NCBI GenBank assembly: GCA_946965045.2
Contig: OX337229.1
Coordinates: 4,960,001 to 5,024,000 of the forward strand
Length of the DNA: 64,000 nt
Origin: Epithemia pelagica
Lineage: Eukaryota; Bacillariophyta; Bacillariophyceae; Surirellales; Surirellaceae
Direction of reading: 5' to 3'
Every line of letters begins with the position of its first letter. The stretch's first letter is position 1. Below the pieces are notes generated by a model that saw only the letters and a list, made by a program, of their open reading frames with translations, made no database searches and was not told the origin of the DNA. Below are positions 48,571 through 61,149 of the stretch, one piece after another. The position numbers and the translations under genes were made by a program.

Positions 48571-51500
48571 TCATTTTGTTCTTCGATGACAATGTCGATC
48601 GCGGGACGATGCCCTTTCTTCTATTCTACGCTTCCGACGTTCTTTCTCACGAATTTGTTTTTCCACCTTCCGCTTTGCAGCAATCTTAGGATCTCGAGCT
48701 GCATCGATTCTATATTCCTCAGACCTTTTCATCTTTTTCTCCTGGGCCCTATGTTTTACCGCTCCATATGCATCCACAAACTTCTCGTGGGAAGGACAAA
48801 GTTCTTCAAGCAAATGAAGTACCTCTTGTGCCAGTTGTGACTCCTCAGAAGTGACGCCACCCATCGATCCACTCTTTGAATTGTTCATTTCCGTTTCATT
48901 CCGGGATTCTCTTTCCACTCGATATAGAGGTTCAATCATCAAATCAAGAAAGTCGAAAGCAATTCCATTTCCATACTTGGCGAAAGCAGCAAAACATTTG
49001 AAAACAGCTTTGCGGCGTTTCGGTCCCTTAGGCTTTGCTATTTGAGACAACCGCATAATAAGCCACCGCATGGGGTTGACAGTCTTATTTTTGCTGTCTT
49101 CAGTGTCCGATCCAGGGAAGCATAGAAGAGGATATTTGTTCGACGCTTTCAGAGTGAACGTTAATGCCTTGATCACTATTGCGACAGCATCGTCGCTGTC
49201 TCCGTCTTCCTCGCCCTCCAGAAACGAACAAAGAGCAGAAGACAACAGAAATAAATTGCCTCGTTCTTGCAGAAAAGACGTCGCCTGATTTGCGACAAAT
49301 TCACACGGGTCCAGTGACTGGAGATGTTGAAATAGCAGACGCAAAGACACTAGTCCCACCCATGGATGACATCCAGAGACATAAGAAACGACTTTGGGCC
49401 ACAGGCCAAGGGTTCCTCCAACTGTATCAGGGAATTTTCCGTTCAGCTTCTCAAGCAGAAGCAGGGCAAAATATGTAACTTCCCAATCATTGTTTGGGTC
49501 AAGCGTATCAACCGCGAGATCGACCATTCTATTGACCGTCGTGTCGACATTCACTTTGATAACGCTGCAGTCAACAAAGACACCAAGAACACTGAGCGAG
49601 GCCCTCCGCAAGCGTTGGTCCGGACTAGCGCCCCATGTAAACAAGTAATCCAGTATATCGGATTGCAATATGTCCGGTGGTAGTCGGGAAAAAAGCGTCG
49701 AGAGGCATTCTGAAATAGCGCGCCTTCCTTTCTCAGACTCATCGTTTCCAAGTTGCATTGTGAGTGGTAAGAAGAACAGTCGGCAGTGTTGGATAATTAA
49801 AGGGTCTGGGAATTTGGTAAGAACGGACCCAATCATCGATATAGCTGTTTGTCGACCATCAACTCCATCGAACTGTATGTTGACGACAAGTTGTTTCAGC
49901 TCCTTTGCAAGTCGCTCCGTGGAAAGCGGATAGCTCATAAGGAACCGCACGTAAAGGACTGCGGCTTGCTGGCGTAAAGTCTCCTTATGACTCTGAATCG
50001 AGAGTTTCGATATCATTCCCATCAAGTCGTACATCCCAGGAGAGATAACCTGTCTTGCAACCAAAATTCGGGTAAGATCCAACGCTGGATTATGCTGGTT
50101 CGCTTTCTCCAGTGATGTCTGGAGAATTGAAAGAAGTAGTTCCATTTGTTCTTCATTGAGCACCATTCTCCCATGAATTTTCTGTACCTGTAGAAGATGT
50201 GCCATCATCTTGAAACCAGCCTGAAGAAGTTCTTCATTACCACCATACCCGGCAAGCAATTCAAGTGTCTTTGATGCCAGAACATTGGAAGTAGTCTCAA
50301 ATGACGGAAGTGGTGCATCCCTGTTCCCTAGGTCACTCAGACATCGCATTGCCAAAAGTATTGCTTCCGAATCACGGCAACGACATACGCATTCAGTTAA
50401 AAGCGGCACAAATGGATCAAGTTCTTCGCTGACAACCCCGTCAGTGCCACCACGAATGGCGTATCGAAGCAATTGGAGTCCGAAAATGACAGCAATGGTC
50501 GAACCAGGATCGTCAACAGCAGTTATAGAGACGTTCAACGTGCTTCTTCTCCAACTCCCGGTTAGCTTAGGGGCATCAATACCATCACGGACCTTGTTCT
50601 GCATTCTCTCTGAATGCATTTTGTCATCACGTGCTGCGAGTGCTGTTGATGATACATCAGAACAAGATGGGCGCCACTCCGTTACAAGCCCTGAGCCACG
50701 CTCGTCGTTCGCCTCGTCCTTGGCATCGACGCGGTCCAATGACTCTCCGCGTTTCATGTACGGATCAATTGTGGCGTAAACGATCGGTAGAATGATAGAA
50801 GTCGTGAAGGTGGCATTGTTTGAGAGACCTTGAACCACGCGACCCAGGCACTCTTTAACGAGCCGCAGCTGCTTCATACTATGAGCATCATGTAGAATTC
50901 TGTTCAGGAGAGGTGAAACTAGACAGTACATAACACCACCTTGGTGTCCACCTACGTTCCCATGCTTTTCCTGAGTTTTGTTGATGCAGATCATTTGGGC
51001 TATCAGCTCAAGAGAGTGGAGGCTTTTTGATCCACCCGCTTCCTTGACATATCGAACTTGGTTGAATTCTGCATTTCGTCTATCTTGTGCGTTTCCAAAC
51101 AGATCCCGTTGAAGAAGATCCATTAACGCGGGAACGCTGGTATCAATATCTGACCTTGTTCCTTTCAGCTGACCATCCCCCGAGTTAAAACAAGTCTCCC
51201 ATGTTTGGAGCAGAATGGAGTGCACGGCGGCCGCACGCACGTGAAGCTGGTAGCCTTCCCTTAATGTCACTGCTAGTTCTCTCAGGATATCTGGAAGAAA
51301 CCTGAGACCCACATCAGTTGAAAGTCGTGCCAAAGTTGTCCTGGCCAAGTCCCGAGCATTTGAATCACGACTTTTCAGAGCATCGCTCAAGACGGTTATC
51401 AAACGAGGAAGCTTCCGCTCCAGAACACCATCAGGGAGTTTCTTGTACAATTCTGCAAGTCCAAGAATTACCTGTGGACGAACGAGGCCTATTTTCTCGC

Positions 51501-54500
51501 CTGTCTTCCCAGTTTTTTGTTTCATGAAAAGCTCTTCAATTCTCGGAATAATCCGACTTTCGAGTGCTTTCCACACCACACTTTCTTCTCCTACGGTTGA
51601 ATCGTAAGGATCGCCAACGTCAAAATGGAAGCCGCTCAAAATGGCGCATATGGCTTCCACGATGTACTGAGTAAGAGGAACAAGAAAGTCGTGACCGTGA
51701 GGCGTGAGGATCAGGACAAGCCACCCATTGTTAGAATATCGCGAAACGACCTACCCGTTCCTGTTGTGTTTGTCTGTCCACTTGAGCAAGCAAAGTTCGC
51801 AACTCCTCGTGGAACTTTCTCCAAGGGAGACGTCGGGATATAGCACCAATCGTTGCAACAGCCTCCATGGCGAGAGGCTCTTCAAGTTTCGTTTTACTCT
51901 CATATACTGGGTGCAGTACGATTGGGAAGATGATTCCTGAAAGCGACTGCTGGGAAAATAAACCTTCGTCAGAGCTATCGCCTAGAATTTGCTTACGAAG
52001 GCGGGAAAGAGCTCGTGAACGGCGATGAATTTGAACATGGGTAATATTCTGAAAAAAGTCAAGGTCTGGTTCTTCCTTTGAAACAAGAATCCTGAGGTCT
52101 CCAAGGAGATGAGGCGACCGAGAAGTCTCACAAATTTGTGCAACCTCTGCGACGAGGAGAATGAAAAATCGTCGGGGGCCAGCCTCCTTGCAACATACAC
52201 CAGCTCGGATCATCGGCACAATCGACTGCTCCATAAACTTTTCCCATTGCTCGATAGATAACGCCTGCGCAGACGAAGTTTCTTCACACAATTGTTTTGA
52301 ACAGAAAATGAGTTCCTTGAGGGAATGCAAAGATGCTCGAACCACAACGCCATCTTCACTGTACAAACAATGAAAACAGATACGAATCACTGGCAACAAC
52401 AAGTGCAACATTAAGTTGACATTTTTCATAAGTGAAGTCCAAGAGAATTTGCTTTCTCGATTGCTCAGATCTTTCAATGCAGACAAAACTGTATCAGTGT
52501 CTAATTCGTCTACTGTCTTTGTGTTCATTGATGACAGCTTGACCACAACGACACCGATGTCGCTTGACGACTTCTCGAATTGCGGGCCGAGTTCTTTTAT
52601 GCAGAGCGCGAGCTTGCTTCGAAAAAGCAACGCCGTGTAACCGGCAGTTGTTCTGAAAGGTCCGAGAAGACGAGAGAGCTTCGCGTACAGGTTGGCGGAT
52701 GTTGAAGCAGAAATCATTCCGATGATAGATTCCAAGATATCTACAATATGTATCCGATCCCTGTCTGACATCTTGCTGTTGAATTCAAGAAAAGGAACGA
52801 GTAACATTGCAAGTGTGTCCAACTCTTCGTCAAGAGTTTCACATCGATCCTTACGTTTCAAAGAACAAATGTTGCTCAAGACAGAAAGTTGACGTTTCCA
52901 GCTGCGAGACATACCGAATAGCTCAAATCGCGTTTCGAATTGATGCAACAGATCAGGAAGAAGTCCAAGAATCATAACGGTGCCAGAGACAAGATTCTGA
53001 TCACCCGAAGTTGTAACTTCAATTAAATTCTCGATCAAGCACAGAACAGCCTCCACAACTGGAACCGAAGTGGAACGAGAAAGGCACTTTATGCCTGCCT
53101 GGACGGCACCTTTGTTTGAAAGAAGAAGCTGCGTCTGGGACCCCGAATTTTGGGAAAGGACCACGAGCAACTGCAGAAGAGATGGTACTTTGTCGCTGCA
53201 TTGTACTAGCTCTGGAAGAAGCTTAAGGGACTTGTCGAGGCATCTCCACATGCGGACTCCATATGGCGTGAAATCGAATTTTGTTGAATACTTCTCAAAT
53301 ATATCTGCAAGACGAGAATGACAGAGGCTTCTTACTCGATTTGGGCGATCTATCGTTCGTTTGGTCTCGTTTGCCTCGGTTGACTGGCCTCCCTGCTGAT
53401 CTCCAAGAGGGTACAATTCTAAAACGGAGAGAATGAGCGACATGAAACATGGAACAAAATCAATCACTCTATGTCCAAGCTGGGACATGATTGATTCCAA
53501 TACGTTAAGGAAACCTTCATGGACCACGCGAGAAAGCATCCCGCATTCTTTTGTTGATACTGAAGTCAAGTCCATCCGGAACCGCAATCGATCATCTTCA
53601 TTGAAGTCCTCGATCGGTTTTCTCTTTGCACTACTTGGTAGATACCGCCTTAGTGCCAAAAACAAGAAAGGGAATATTTCCGCATCCTCAGTGCAGAACC
53701 CTGACACAAATGAAAGTACTGCCGTCCGCCTTGCTGCTGGAGAGTCTTTCGAAGATTTTGTCCCCGACTTTGATGATATTCGACCAAAAAGAATTCTGGC
53801 CAACACGGCCGCTAATTTATGGCGAGACGAAGGAGAACAGTCTTCGATTTTCAGGTGGTGTTGTTTCAGTGAAATCATTGCATCGCGCAACTTATCAGCG
53901 GTTAAAAGTTTCAACTTATCAGAATAAGTCGACATAAACTCGGATTTGAAACGAAGGATGCATTGAAGAGCTGTTTTCGCAATGTCTCTTTCGTGGTGAC
54001 CAAGCAAAGCGGTGAAAACCTGTGCTAGCTTTCGGTGTGATACAAGCTGTTCCGGACCCTTGAGACCCATAAAGGCCTTTAGTACGGCGAGAGTCTTCCG
54101 ATCTGTCGGTCGACTGACATCGATTTCACAGTCGGCTCTAATGGAAAGAAAGAGGAAGTTGTGAGCCAGCGAAATTGTTTGAAGACCAAAACCCAATAGG
54201 AACTCACTTTTCCAATAAAGAACTCTCTTTATGTCCAAAAATTTCTATACCATCAGGATCTCCAGAAATGAAGTATTGGTGCTGAAAGAAATTCAGAACT
54301 AGAGGCACGATGTCTCTTGAATGTTCCACGATCAATCCAGGTTCATTTTCGAGGAGATCCCATAAAGTGAGAGACGCATCGCAAGGTTCTCTGTATTCAA
54401 AGACGGACACTTTTCCAGCTTCGTTAGCAGCAGTAACATGTCTCACGAACAGAGGCCATTTTCGTCCTCCCGAATATTCCCATACCCGAACCGCATGGAA

Positions 54501-57383
54501 ATGCACCGTTACATCGAAGCCGTCTGGATCCGATCCTGCAATACTTGGAGTCCTTTCTTCAAACTGATGAATTTCTTTCTCACCGTCAACCACAGTCAAT
54601 TCAGACAACCGATCAAAGATAAACGGCCAACCTGTCCCGCCATGAGAACGAAGAAGAGCACCAAGGGTCTTGATAATGGGTGTCCATACTGGAGAAAACT
54701 TCACGTGTAACATACCCATGAGGTGGCAAGCAGCAACCTCAACATAAATAACTGGAAGCTTGCCACTGCGTGCAAGAACTTCTACCCGAGACAACAATGA
54801 GAGAATACTCCTCTCCGAACTCAAATCGATCGGTAATGATTCGACATCCAGTAGAATGTCCAATAGAGCGCAATTTCCGCTTGGTCCTGTTTGGTTGTTA
54901 ACGGGAGAGGAACTTGGTTCTCCGTCATCGTCAGAGAGATCCATGTTCACGTGGTCCAGGACAAACGGCTTGTTGGGAAACGAAGCCAAAATCCGGAGCG
55001 TGTACAGCCTTTTGAAATGAGCAAAACTGTGAAGATTCGGTGTTATTGCCTCGAACACACTGTTTGAGTCGTCTGAGATATATTTCGACAACCTGCTCAT
55101 GACTCCGCATAGAAGTGAACAGGACTTGAGTGCACAGATGGAAGACGAATTCAGCACCAGGAACTTAAGACAGATATTCCTCACCCTCAGTAAACAGGGT
55201 TCAACTTCTTCGGCATTGGGAAACCTATCCAGAGCAATCGAAGAAAGAAAAGCCAAAGATTCAACCAGAGAGGAAAAGAGTAACACAGAATCGTCTTTCT
55301 GCATATTCTCGTTCAGTGGAACACGACATATAAGGTCGCTGAGCCATTCGGATGATTTCTTGTACGACTTTAGAAATACGGCGCGGTCAACGGGGCAAGC
55401 TCCGACAAATGCCGTACATTTTGCGGCAGCAGTGAGCTGTGGTATTCTGTCCAAGGGATTTTGATATGGAACCAAAATTCTTCCAAGCAAAGACGAAACC
55501 AAAGATGGTTTCGTATTGCATAATTGGGCATTTGCAGGGAAAAACGTATCGTCGTCGTACACCAACGAAGTGTCCGTCACACGACGGCACGCCACCCCGT
55601 GAACAAGGGAAATGAAATCGTCGTCACTTTCAGCCTGAAGAGCCGTTTCAAGCATCATTGAACCCATTGTTTTCAGTGCTTGTTCAGGAGGTAAACCTGA
55701 AAAGATACTCTTAGCCAAACTTCCATAGTGTCTTTCAGAGAGTCCTACTGTCCGCTCTGATGAATAACATTCAAACAATTTTGAGAAAACACCTCGCATA
55801 AACGACAGAGCATCTGGACTCTGTTTGAAGGCATCCCAAGACACACACATCAAATGCGCTATTGATTCCTCGCAGGTCTTGTCCAAGTTTTGATCGAGCA
55901 ACTTGGCGGTTATTTCTTGAATGATAGACATGACACTTTCCTTGGCGTTGTTTTCCGACATAACTTTTGCTTGCGCAATGATTTCGGACGTCAGCCGAAT
56001 CAAAAAAATTATGGAACTTGGATGGGAACCCACCCCATTACCCTTCTCTTCCAATGCAGAAAGCTGAGTCTTTATATCGACAAACAATTTCGCTCCATTC
56101 TCGGGCTTCAACACGGTAACCAACCGAGAAAAGAAAGACGACACCACCTCACGGGACAACAGGCGGTCGGCTTCCATGGCTGAACCCAAGACACAATCCA
56201 CGACAAATACCCCCTTTGAATGAAGGTCGCCTGATGCGCCTTTTGCCAATTCCAAACACAGTTGAGCAACGCCGTCGACGGCATCATTATTGATTCGTTG
56301 CAATGCGGAAGAGCATGCCTGCTGACTATGCGTCATGGAAGCATCGAGTGCCCGAAGCACGCGTCGAATATGTCGACTTTTGGCCGACCCAGACTTGAGT
56401 TTGCGAATGAGGGGAGCGAATGTTTCCGCCGACAACCGTCGAACAAGCTCACGTTTGTTTCCCAGGGTCGAACCATAGTATTTCCGCATCGGTTCCAGGC
56501 ATGGATGTTTCTTCTCCTTTTCGTTGTCCACTGTTTCCTCTAGAAGCTTCTCTGAGTCGTACCGAATAACGTAGGCCATGGCTCGAAAGACAGCTTCCAC
56601 CACAGGAACGTCCAAGGGTACAGGTTGTTTCCCCGTAGCTGGGAGGGGTGGATTGAGAAGGTCACCAACGATTCGAGGAAAAATTTTGGTATGAATCCAG
56701 GGGTGAATTTCATGTCTAAGATCTCTGGCAAGAACTGCAAGCAAATGAAGTATGTCGGTCGTGGCGTGGTTCACCTGGTATCGAAGAACCTCGTTGTCAG
56801 GCTTTGTCAAGTCGGTCGACGCTGACGTTGGTTGTGGTGGTGTCTCTTCAAGAGACAACATGTAATCAAGCATCAGCTGCACAATCTGTTCAGCATGATG
56901 CACCAATTCAGGAAGAGATCTCACCAAAGGCCAAACTTTGCGATAGAATTCCTTGAACAATTCCGATCCGTTTCGATCAATGGCAATCTCCAGCTCTTCG
57001 GCGAACGTTGTTTCGTCTGACACAACGTCCACGGTATCACGTTCAAGTTCTTCTTTGCTCAACTCTGATGTTGCCTTCCCTTCACTGATGCTTTCTTCTA
57101 AACGTCTTCGCTTCAATGGTTGGTTTGACCGAGCATGGTGGACCTTGTCTTCCCTCCACGATGCCGTCGTGGTACCGTGTCGACGCTTGTATCGTCGATA
57201 AACATCGGCCGATGCTAGTTTTGATTTTTGCTTCGACGTTGCGAATTTGAGCCTTTTCCTGGATCGGCTGTCAGTATTGATAGATTTCACGAGGTGGGTG
57301 TCCATCTTGATCAGAGCGGCAGCATCAATGCTCAGTTCTCTTCGTCGGCGGAGATTTGTGAGAGAAATGGGAGAAACGGCCAT
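48571..57383 (-). CDS. UTP20: U3 snoRNP / small-subunit processome component UTP20
   Basis: Very large gene with three exons: 57383-54208, 54137-51755 and 51666-48571; introns of 70 and 88 bp; about 2,884 aa (human UTP20 is 2,785). ATG 57383 begins MAVSPISLTNLRRRREL. The N-terminus carries basic nuclear/nucleolar-type clusters (RSRKRLKFATSKQKSK, QPLKRRRLEE). Most of the protein is HEAT-like helical repeat, for example ELVHHAEQIVQLMLDYML, LHLLAVLARDLRHEIHPWIH and the junction QQERYIVEAICAILSGFHFD, which resembles the UTP20 signature. It ends in a Lys/Arg-rich coiled tail (AAKRKVEKQIREKERRKRR). It acts in nucleolar 18S rRNA processing and 40S assembly. Both exon joins are exact in frame. Confidence 0.9.
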
Positions 57384-57829
57384 TGGCCGTGCGTGATTCC
57401 CGTCTGACCTGCGTCGTGTTACGTCGCACGAGCGACCGAAGCGGGGCAAGAAGGAGCGGTAGAGGGAGTATAGCAAGGTACAATAAAAAATGAAGGACCA
57501 CGATAAATGACGGATGACAACCCCAAACCCCCCATGGGATTGTCTGATGAGGCCTAAAAGGAATGGCTTCTCAAGGCCATGGCGATCGACGAAAACAATC
57601 GCGTCTGTTTGCAATCAAAACGAAAAGGCCTCGGCAGTACTTTCGAAACTACAAAGAACATCTACAACGCAATGGAACCAGAAAAGACAGGGTATTTGGT
57701 TTCAGTGGTTTATCATACCATCATGGAGGATGACAAGAGTGCCTCTGATCAAAGAGTGAACATGTCATGAATCATGAGTCTTTGTAGTTCCAACACGTCG
57801 TGCATTCCGACACAATTGTACATTCCGGT
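57384..57829. other. 5' flank of UTP20
   Basis: 446 bp between the UTP20 ATG and the stop of the thioredoxin-like gene, both on the minus strand. Open frames cross it on both strands, but without recognisable protein features. Confidence 0.4.
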
Positions 57830-58512
57830 TTACTTGTCTTCCGTATTCGGGAGCCAATTGCCAAATTGGTTTTCAAAATCCGACTGGGCCTTGTTCGCGG
57901 CTTCATCAAAGAATCCCTTATCTGTGTTCCAGTCATATCCTGGAACGAAACGGTTCGTCGTTCGAGGCGTCCTGGACATGTCTGGACGAGATTTGCCATC
58001 ACCCCACGGTTCCGGAGAAGCCTCACTGAACAAATCCAACTTTGAATTCTGAAACTGGTACCGTTCCAGCAGTTCCTCCACTTCCACGTGGTTTGATCCT
58101 TTTACGCGTGCCACTCGGTTTCCTGAAACGGAGACGAGAAATCCATTGATGCAGATACTGGATGCATGAGAGCCAAATTTTGTTCTGTATCAAACTCTCT
58201 GGGTACGGTGTTTTACTGCGTCAAGTCGTTCTTGTTGACGTATCTTGACAACTTACCACCATAAAATACATCAAAAGTTGGCATGATCGTCACATCCGCT
58301 TGACCAAACAAGATGTTTGAATTTTCGTATTCGGCAAAACAACGAAGGTGCAACGTCGCAGGATTCTTTCGTGCCATTCGATCGTATTCTGCCTCGGTAG
58401 CCTTGGCCCCGGGGTCCGAGGCACTTGTGAATTTGGCCACGGTTACAATTCCATCAGGTCTCTCAGGGAGAGGTTGACTGGCCAATTTGACAACTTCCTC
58501 TAGTTGTTCCAT
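57830..58512 (-). CDS. Thioredoxin-like protein without active-site cysteines
   Basis: Two exons, 58512-58257 and 58122-57830, with a 134-bp intron; 182 aa. From MEQLEEVVKLASQPL the fold reads VTVAKFTSASDPGAKATEAE, then LHLRCFAEYENSNILFGQAD, VTIMPTFDVFYGGNRVARVK, GSNHVEVEELLERYQF. The cis-Pro strand MPTFDVFYGG and the final helix are typical of thioredoxin-fold proteins, and the splice join falls within this motif (FYGG|NRVA). The CxxC motif is missing: the equivalent segment is TSASDPGAK. It is thus probably not a disulfide oxidoreductase but a binding or chaperone-type fold. It is divergent from the HYPK-like gene. Function unknown. Confidence 0.75.
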
Positions 58513-59128
58513 AGTGCTGTGATAATATATAGTAGACGCAAGGCCCAAAGGTAGGTATCGTCATGAGGTGATGGACTGATCAACGTTTTTATTCGAGGAA
58601 CCACTGTATTCCTTACTTGAATTCCTTGACCATGTAAGACCCAACATTCTCAGCACTCCTATCGGACAGATTCAAACTCGTCGAACGTGTCCCCCCATAG
58701 TTCAACGACCTGCTAAGCATGAGGTTGTGTGTAAGGAAAGCGAAGCCGTCCATAGATCATAGTCAACGCCGGCTTTCGACGTACCACGATAGGCCGAAAG
58801 CACAGACAGAGACAGGCTTTACAAACTGAAAGGCGAAGACAAGTACCGAGAGCAAACGCATCTTTATTGGATGACAAACAGACAACACTTCGAAAAGTTC
58901 GCTCGGCGGAATTTGTGTGTTTTGACGCTGGGTCAAAAAGCAAGGTTCAAAAGCATTGACATGCAAATAATGTGCGACTGAATTTCCACATGCATCCGTG
59001 ACTCACATTTTGATCCAATCCACACCCACCACAAACCACAACCACATCTCCCACCAAGACGGCATCATTATAGCACCAATTGAAGTGTACCGCTGGACCT
59101 TGAGACACTTGAGAGTTGATCCGACACA
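58513..59128. promoter_or_regulatory. Divergent promoter region, thioredoxin-like / HYPK-like
   Basis: 616 bp between the two divergent ATGs. The minus-strand frames within it (58713-58966) have no family features. No named element is recognised. Confidence 0.35.
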
Positions 59129-59431
59129 ATGACAGAAGCCGAAAACCAAGCTAAGCAGCTGGATTCCGTGACCGATCGTGTTGAAGAACAGGAAGTGGAT
59201 CTGACCAAAGCACAAGAAGCCATGACAGCCTTGTCGACTCCATCCAGTGAAAAGGAGGCAGCAGACTCCGAACAAGCATTCGTGGTGAGCAAAGAGGATA
59301 TCAAAGTTATTTGCGATGAGCTGGAAGTATCTGGAGAGGTTGCATCCAGAACCTTACGAGAAGTTTCCCGTGAAACAAAAGACGGAGAATCCCTCGTTGC
59401 GGCTGCATTGAGAAAATTAATAACATCTTGA
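59129..59431 (+). CDS. HYPK-like UBA-domain protein, 100 aa
   Basis: ATG at 59129. The protein has an N-terminal acidic helical half with EEQEVDLTKAQEAMTAL, and a C-terminal UBA-like domain: VSKEDIKVICDELEVSGEVA then SRTLREVSRETKDGESLVAA. The layout (about 100-130 aa, central AMxAL helix, C-terminal NAC/UBA-type domain) matches Huntingtin-interacting protein K (HYPK). HYPK binds the NatA N-terminal acetyltransferase at the ribosome exit and has chaperone activity. Its stop is 110 bp from the convergent TsaD stop. Confidence 0.8.
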   Translation: MTEAENQAKQLDSVTDRVEEQEVDLTKAQEAMTALSTPSSEKEAADSEQAFVVSKEDIKVICDELEVSGEVASRTLREVSRETKDGESLVAAALRKLITS

Positions 59432-59541
59432 TATGCTTTGCCGAAGACGAGCTATGCACATACGACAACTGTTGTTACAAACACTAATGAGGATCGACTA
59501 GGGACAAAGTCTAAAGACCAACTTTTGTTAGACCAAAAAGT

Positions 59542-61137
59542 TTATGGCGACGGATCGTTGGATTCGTTCTGTGAGATTGCAAACGGATAGCGAGCGTACA
59601 CGTCTCGGTTGGAAGGCTCATCAGTGCTTCCCTTCATTATTCGTTCTATCGCGGCCCATGCAATCATGGTGCCTTGGTCTGTACAGAGTTTCGGAAGTGG
59701 AACAAACAATGTCCATGGCGTTTCGCGAGAGGCGCAAAAATCTTCGAGTCGCGAGCGTAGCTCCGTGTTGGCAGCTACGCCCCCCACCAAGGCCAATTGG
59801 TTAATGCCTTCTTTCTCCACCAACTCCATGGCGTATTTGAGCCGCATCTGAACATGTTGAATCGCTCGATGTTGAAAACTTGCCGCAAGATCAGCCTTGA
59901 ATTCATCCGGTAAATCTTCGGTCCGTTCCAAATTGTATTCAGCCGCTTTCCTCTGTGCCCTAATTCTTACCGCAGTTTTCAAGCCCGCATACGAGAAATC
60001 AAAACTTGGTTTGTAGCACAATGGAATGGGTAGTTCCACTGCCGTTTTATTGCCGTTTCGAGCGATACGTTCGACGGCAGGGCCACCTCCACCACCCACG
60101 GGAAAGCCCAACAGTCGTGCTATCTTATCAAAGGCTTCCCCCATGGAATCGTCCATAGTGCCCCCTAATATATCGCAAGATCCAATGTCTCTGCATCGAA
60201 TGATTTGACAGTGTCCCCCCGAGACCAACATGGCAAGAAACGGAAATTGCAGGGCTCGTGTCGATGCGTGTGTTTCTTTTGTCGCCGGCACGGGGAAAAG
60301 ACTGCTTTCATCTTTTGCCGCCAAGGGAATTCGTGCCATTAGAATGTGGGCTTCCAAGTGATGTACAGCCACAAAGGGTTTCTGAAACTCCATTGCCAGA
60401 TCTCGTCCCTTATTGCAGCCGATGCGAAGGCAAAGATCCAGGCCTGGACCAACGGTGGCACTAATGGCATCCACATCTGCGGCCGACGACATGCCGGCCT
60501 TTTCCAGCGCCTCGGCAACGACTGCATCAATATGTTCCTCATGGGCATCGCGTGCAACATCTGGTTTTATGCCGCCCCAAACTTCATGGATTTCGGTCTG
60601 ACTTGCCAAGGCTTCTCCCAAAATTACGCCGTCACTTCGCACCACAGCTGCCCCTGTATCGTCACAGCTACTTTCAATGCCAAGAACGGTAAATAATTTG
60701 GTGCGATCAGGTAAACCAGAGAGAGCACTAAAAGTCTTGCCATCGTCCCCGCCAGGCTTGTAGGTGACCTTGTACAGGCCGCGATCCACACCTTTGGCTT
60801 TCCCAACCGTTAGTCTTCGTCTTGCTCTCGCTGCTTTCTTCTTTTCTTTGCTTACTTGTCTTCGACGTTTTCGAATCTCAGCAAGACTTAGCTCCGTTGA
60901 TTCGACGCCCAGGTCTTGAGATTGGATTGTTTGATTGGTGCAGAACCGAACCACCAACGATCGTTGTTGTGGTGCGCAAGTCCGATGCCGTTCTGATGGT
61001 TGCCACAGCATTTGTCCACCAATTCGTGGGGGACCGGGAGACGGTAGAATCCAACCAGCAGCACGTTGTGTTACTCGTCCAAGCAGAAAGCACCTCATTG
61101 CGATTGCAGCCAGGCTCATCAGATTCATGGGCTGCAT
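59542..61137 (-). CDS. tRNA N6-threonylcarbamoyladenosine synthase subunit TsaD/OSGEPL1 (organellar)
   Basis: 531 aa, single exon, ATG at 61137. It transfers the threonylcarbamoyl group to A37 of ANN-reading tRNAs (t6A). The N-terminal ~120 residues are Arg/Ser-rich with few acids early on (MRCFLLGRVTQRAAGWILPS), an organellar presequence, then a Lys/Arg-rich stretch. The ASKHA core begins FTVLGIESSCDDTGAAVV, with the metal His pair in VAVHHLEAHILMARI, LVSGGHCQIIRC, SMGEAFDKIARLLGFPVGGG, LVGGVAANTELR and LCTDQGTMIAWAA. The ARLLGFP sequence and presequence fit the bacterial-type Qri7/OSGEPL1 branch and not cytosolic Kae1. It lies tail-to-tail with the HYPK-like gene, and a retroelement remnant ends next to its start. 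Confidence 0.93.
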   Translation of the reverse strand: MQPMNLMSLAAIAMRCFLLGRVTQRAAGWILPSPGPPRIGGQMLWQPSERHRTCAPQQRSLVVRFCTNQTIQSQDLGVESTELSLAEIRKRRRQVSKEKKKAARARRRLTVGKAKGVDRGLYKVTYKPGGDDGKTFSALSGLPDRTKLFTVLGIESSCDDTGAAVVRSDGVILGEALASQTEIHEVWGGIKPDVARDAHEEHIDAVVAEALEKAGMSSAADVDAISATVGPGLDLCLRIGCNKGRDLAMEFQKPFVAVHHLEAHILMARIPLAAKDESSLFPVPATKETHASTRALQFPFLAMLVSGGHCQIIRCRDIGSCDILGGTMDDSMGEAFDKIARLLGFPVGGGGGPAVERIARNGNKTAVELPIPLCYKPSFDFSYAGLKTAVRIRAQRKAAEYNLERTEDLPDEFKADLAASFQHRAIQHVQMRLKYAMELVEKEGINQLALVGGVAANTELRSRLEDFCASRETPWTLFVPLPKLCTDQGTMIAWAAIERIMKGSTDEPSNRDVYARYPFAISQNESNDPSP

Positions 61138-61149
61138 CGTGACGACAAG

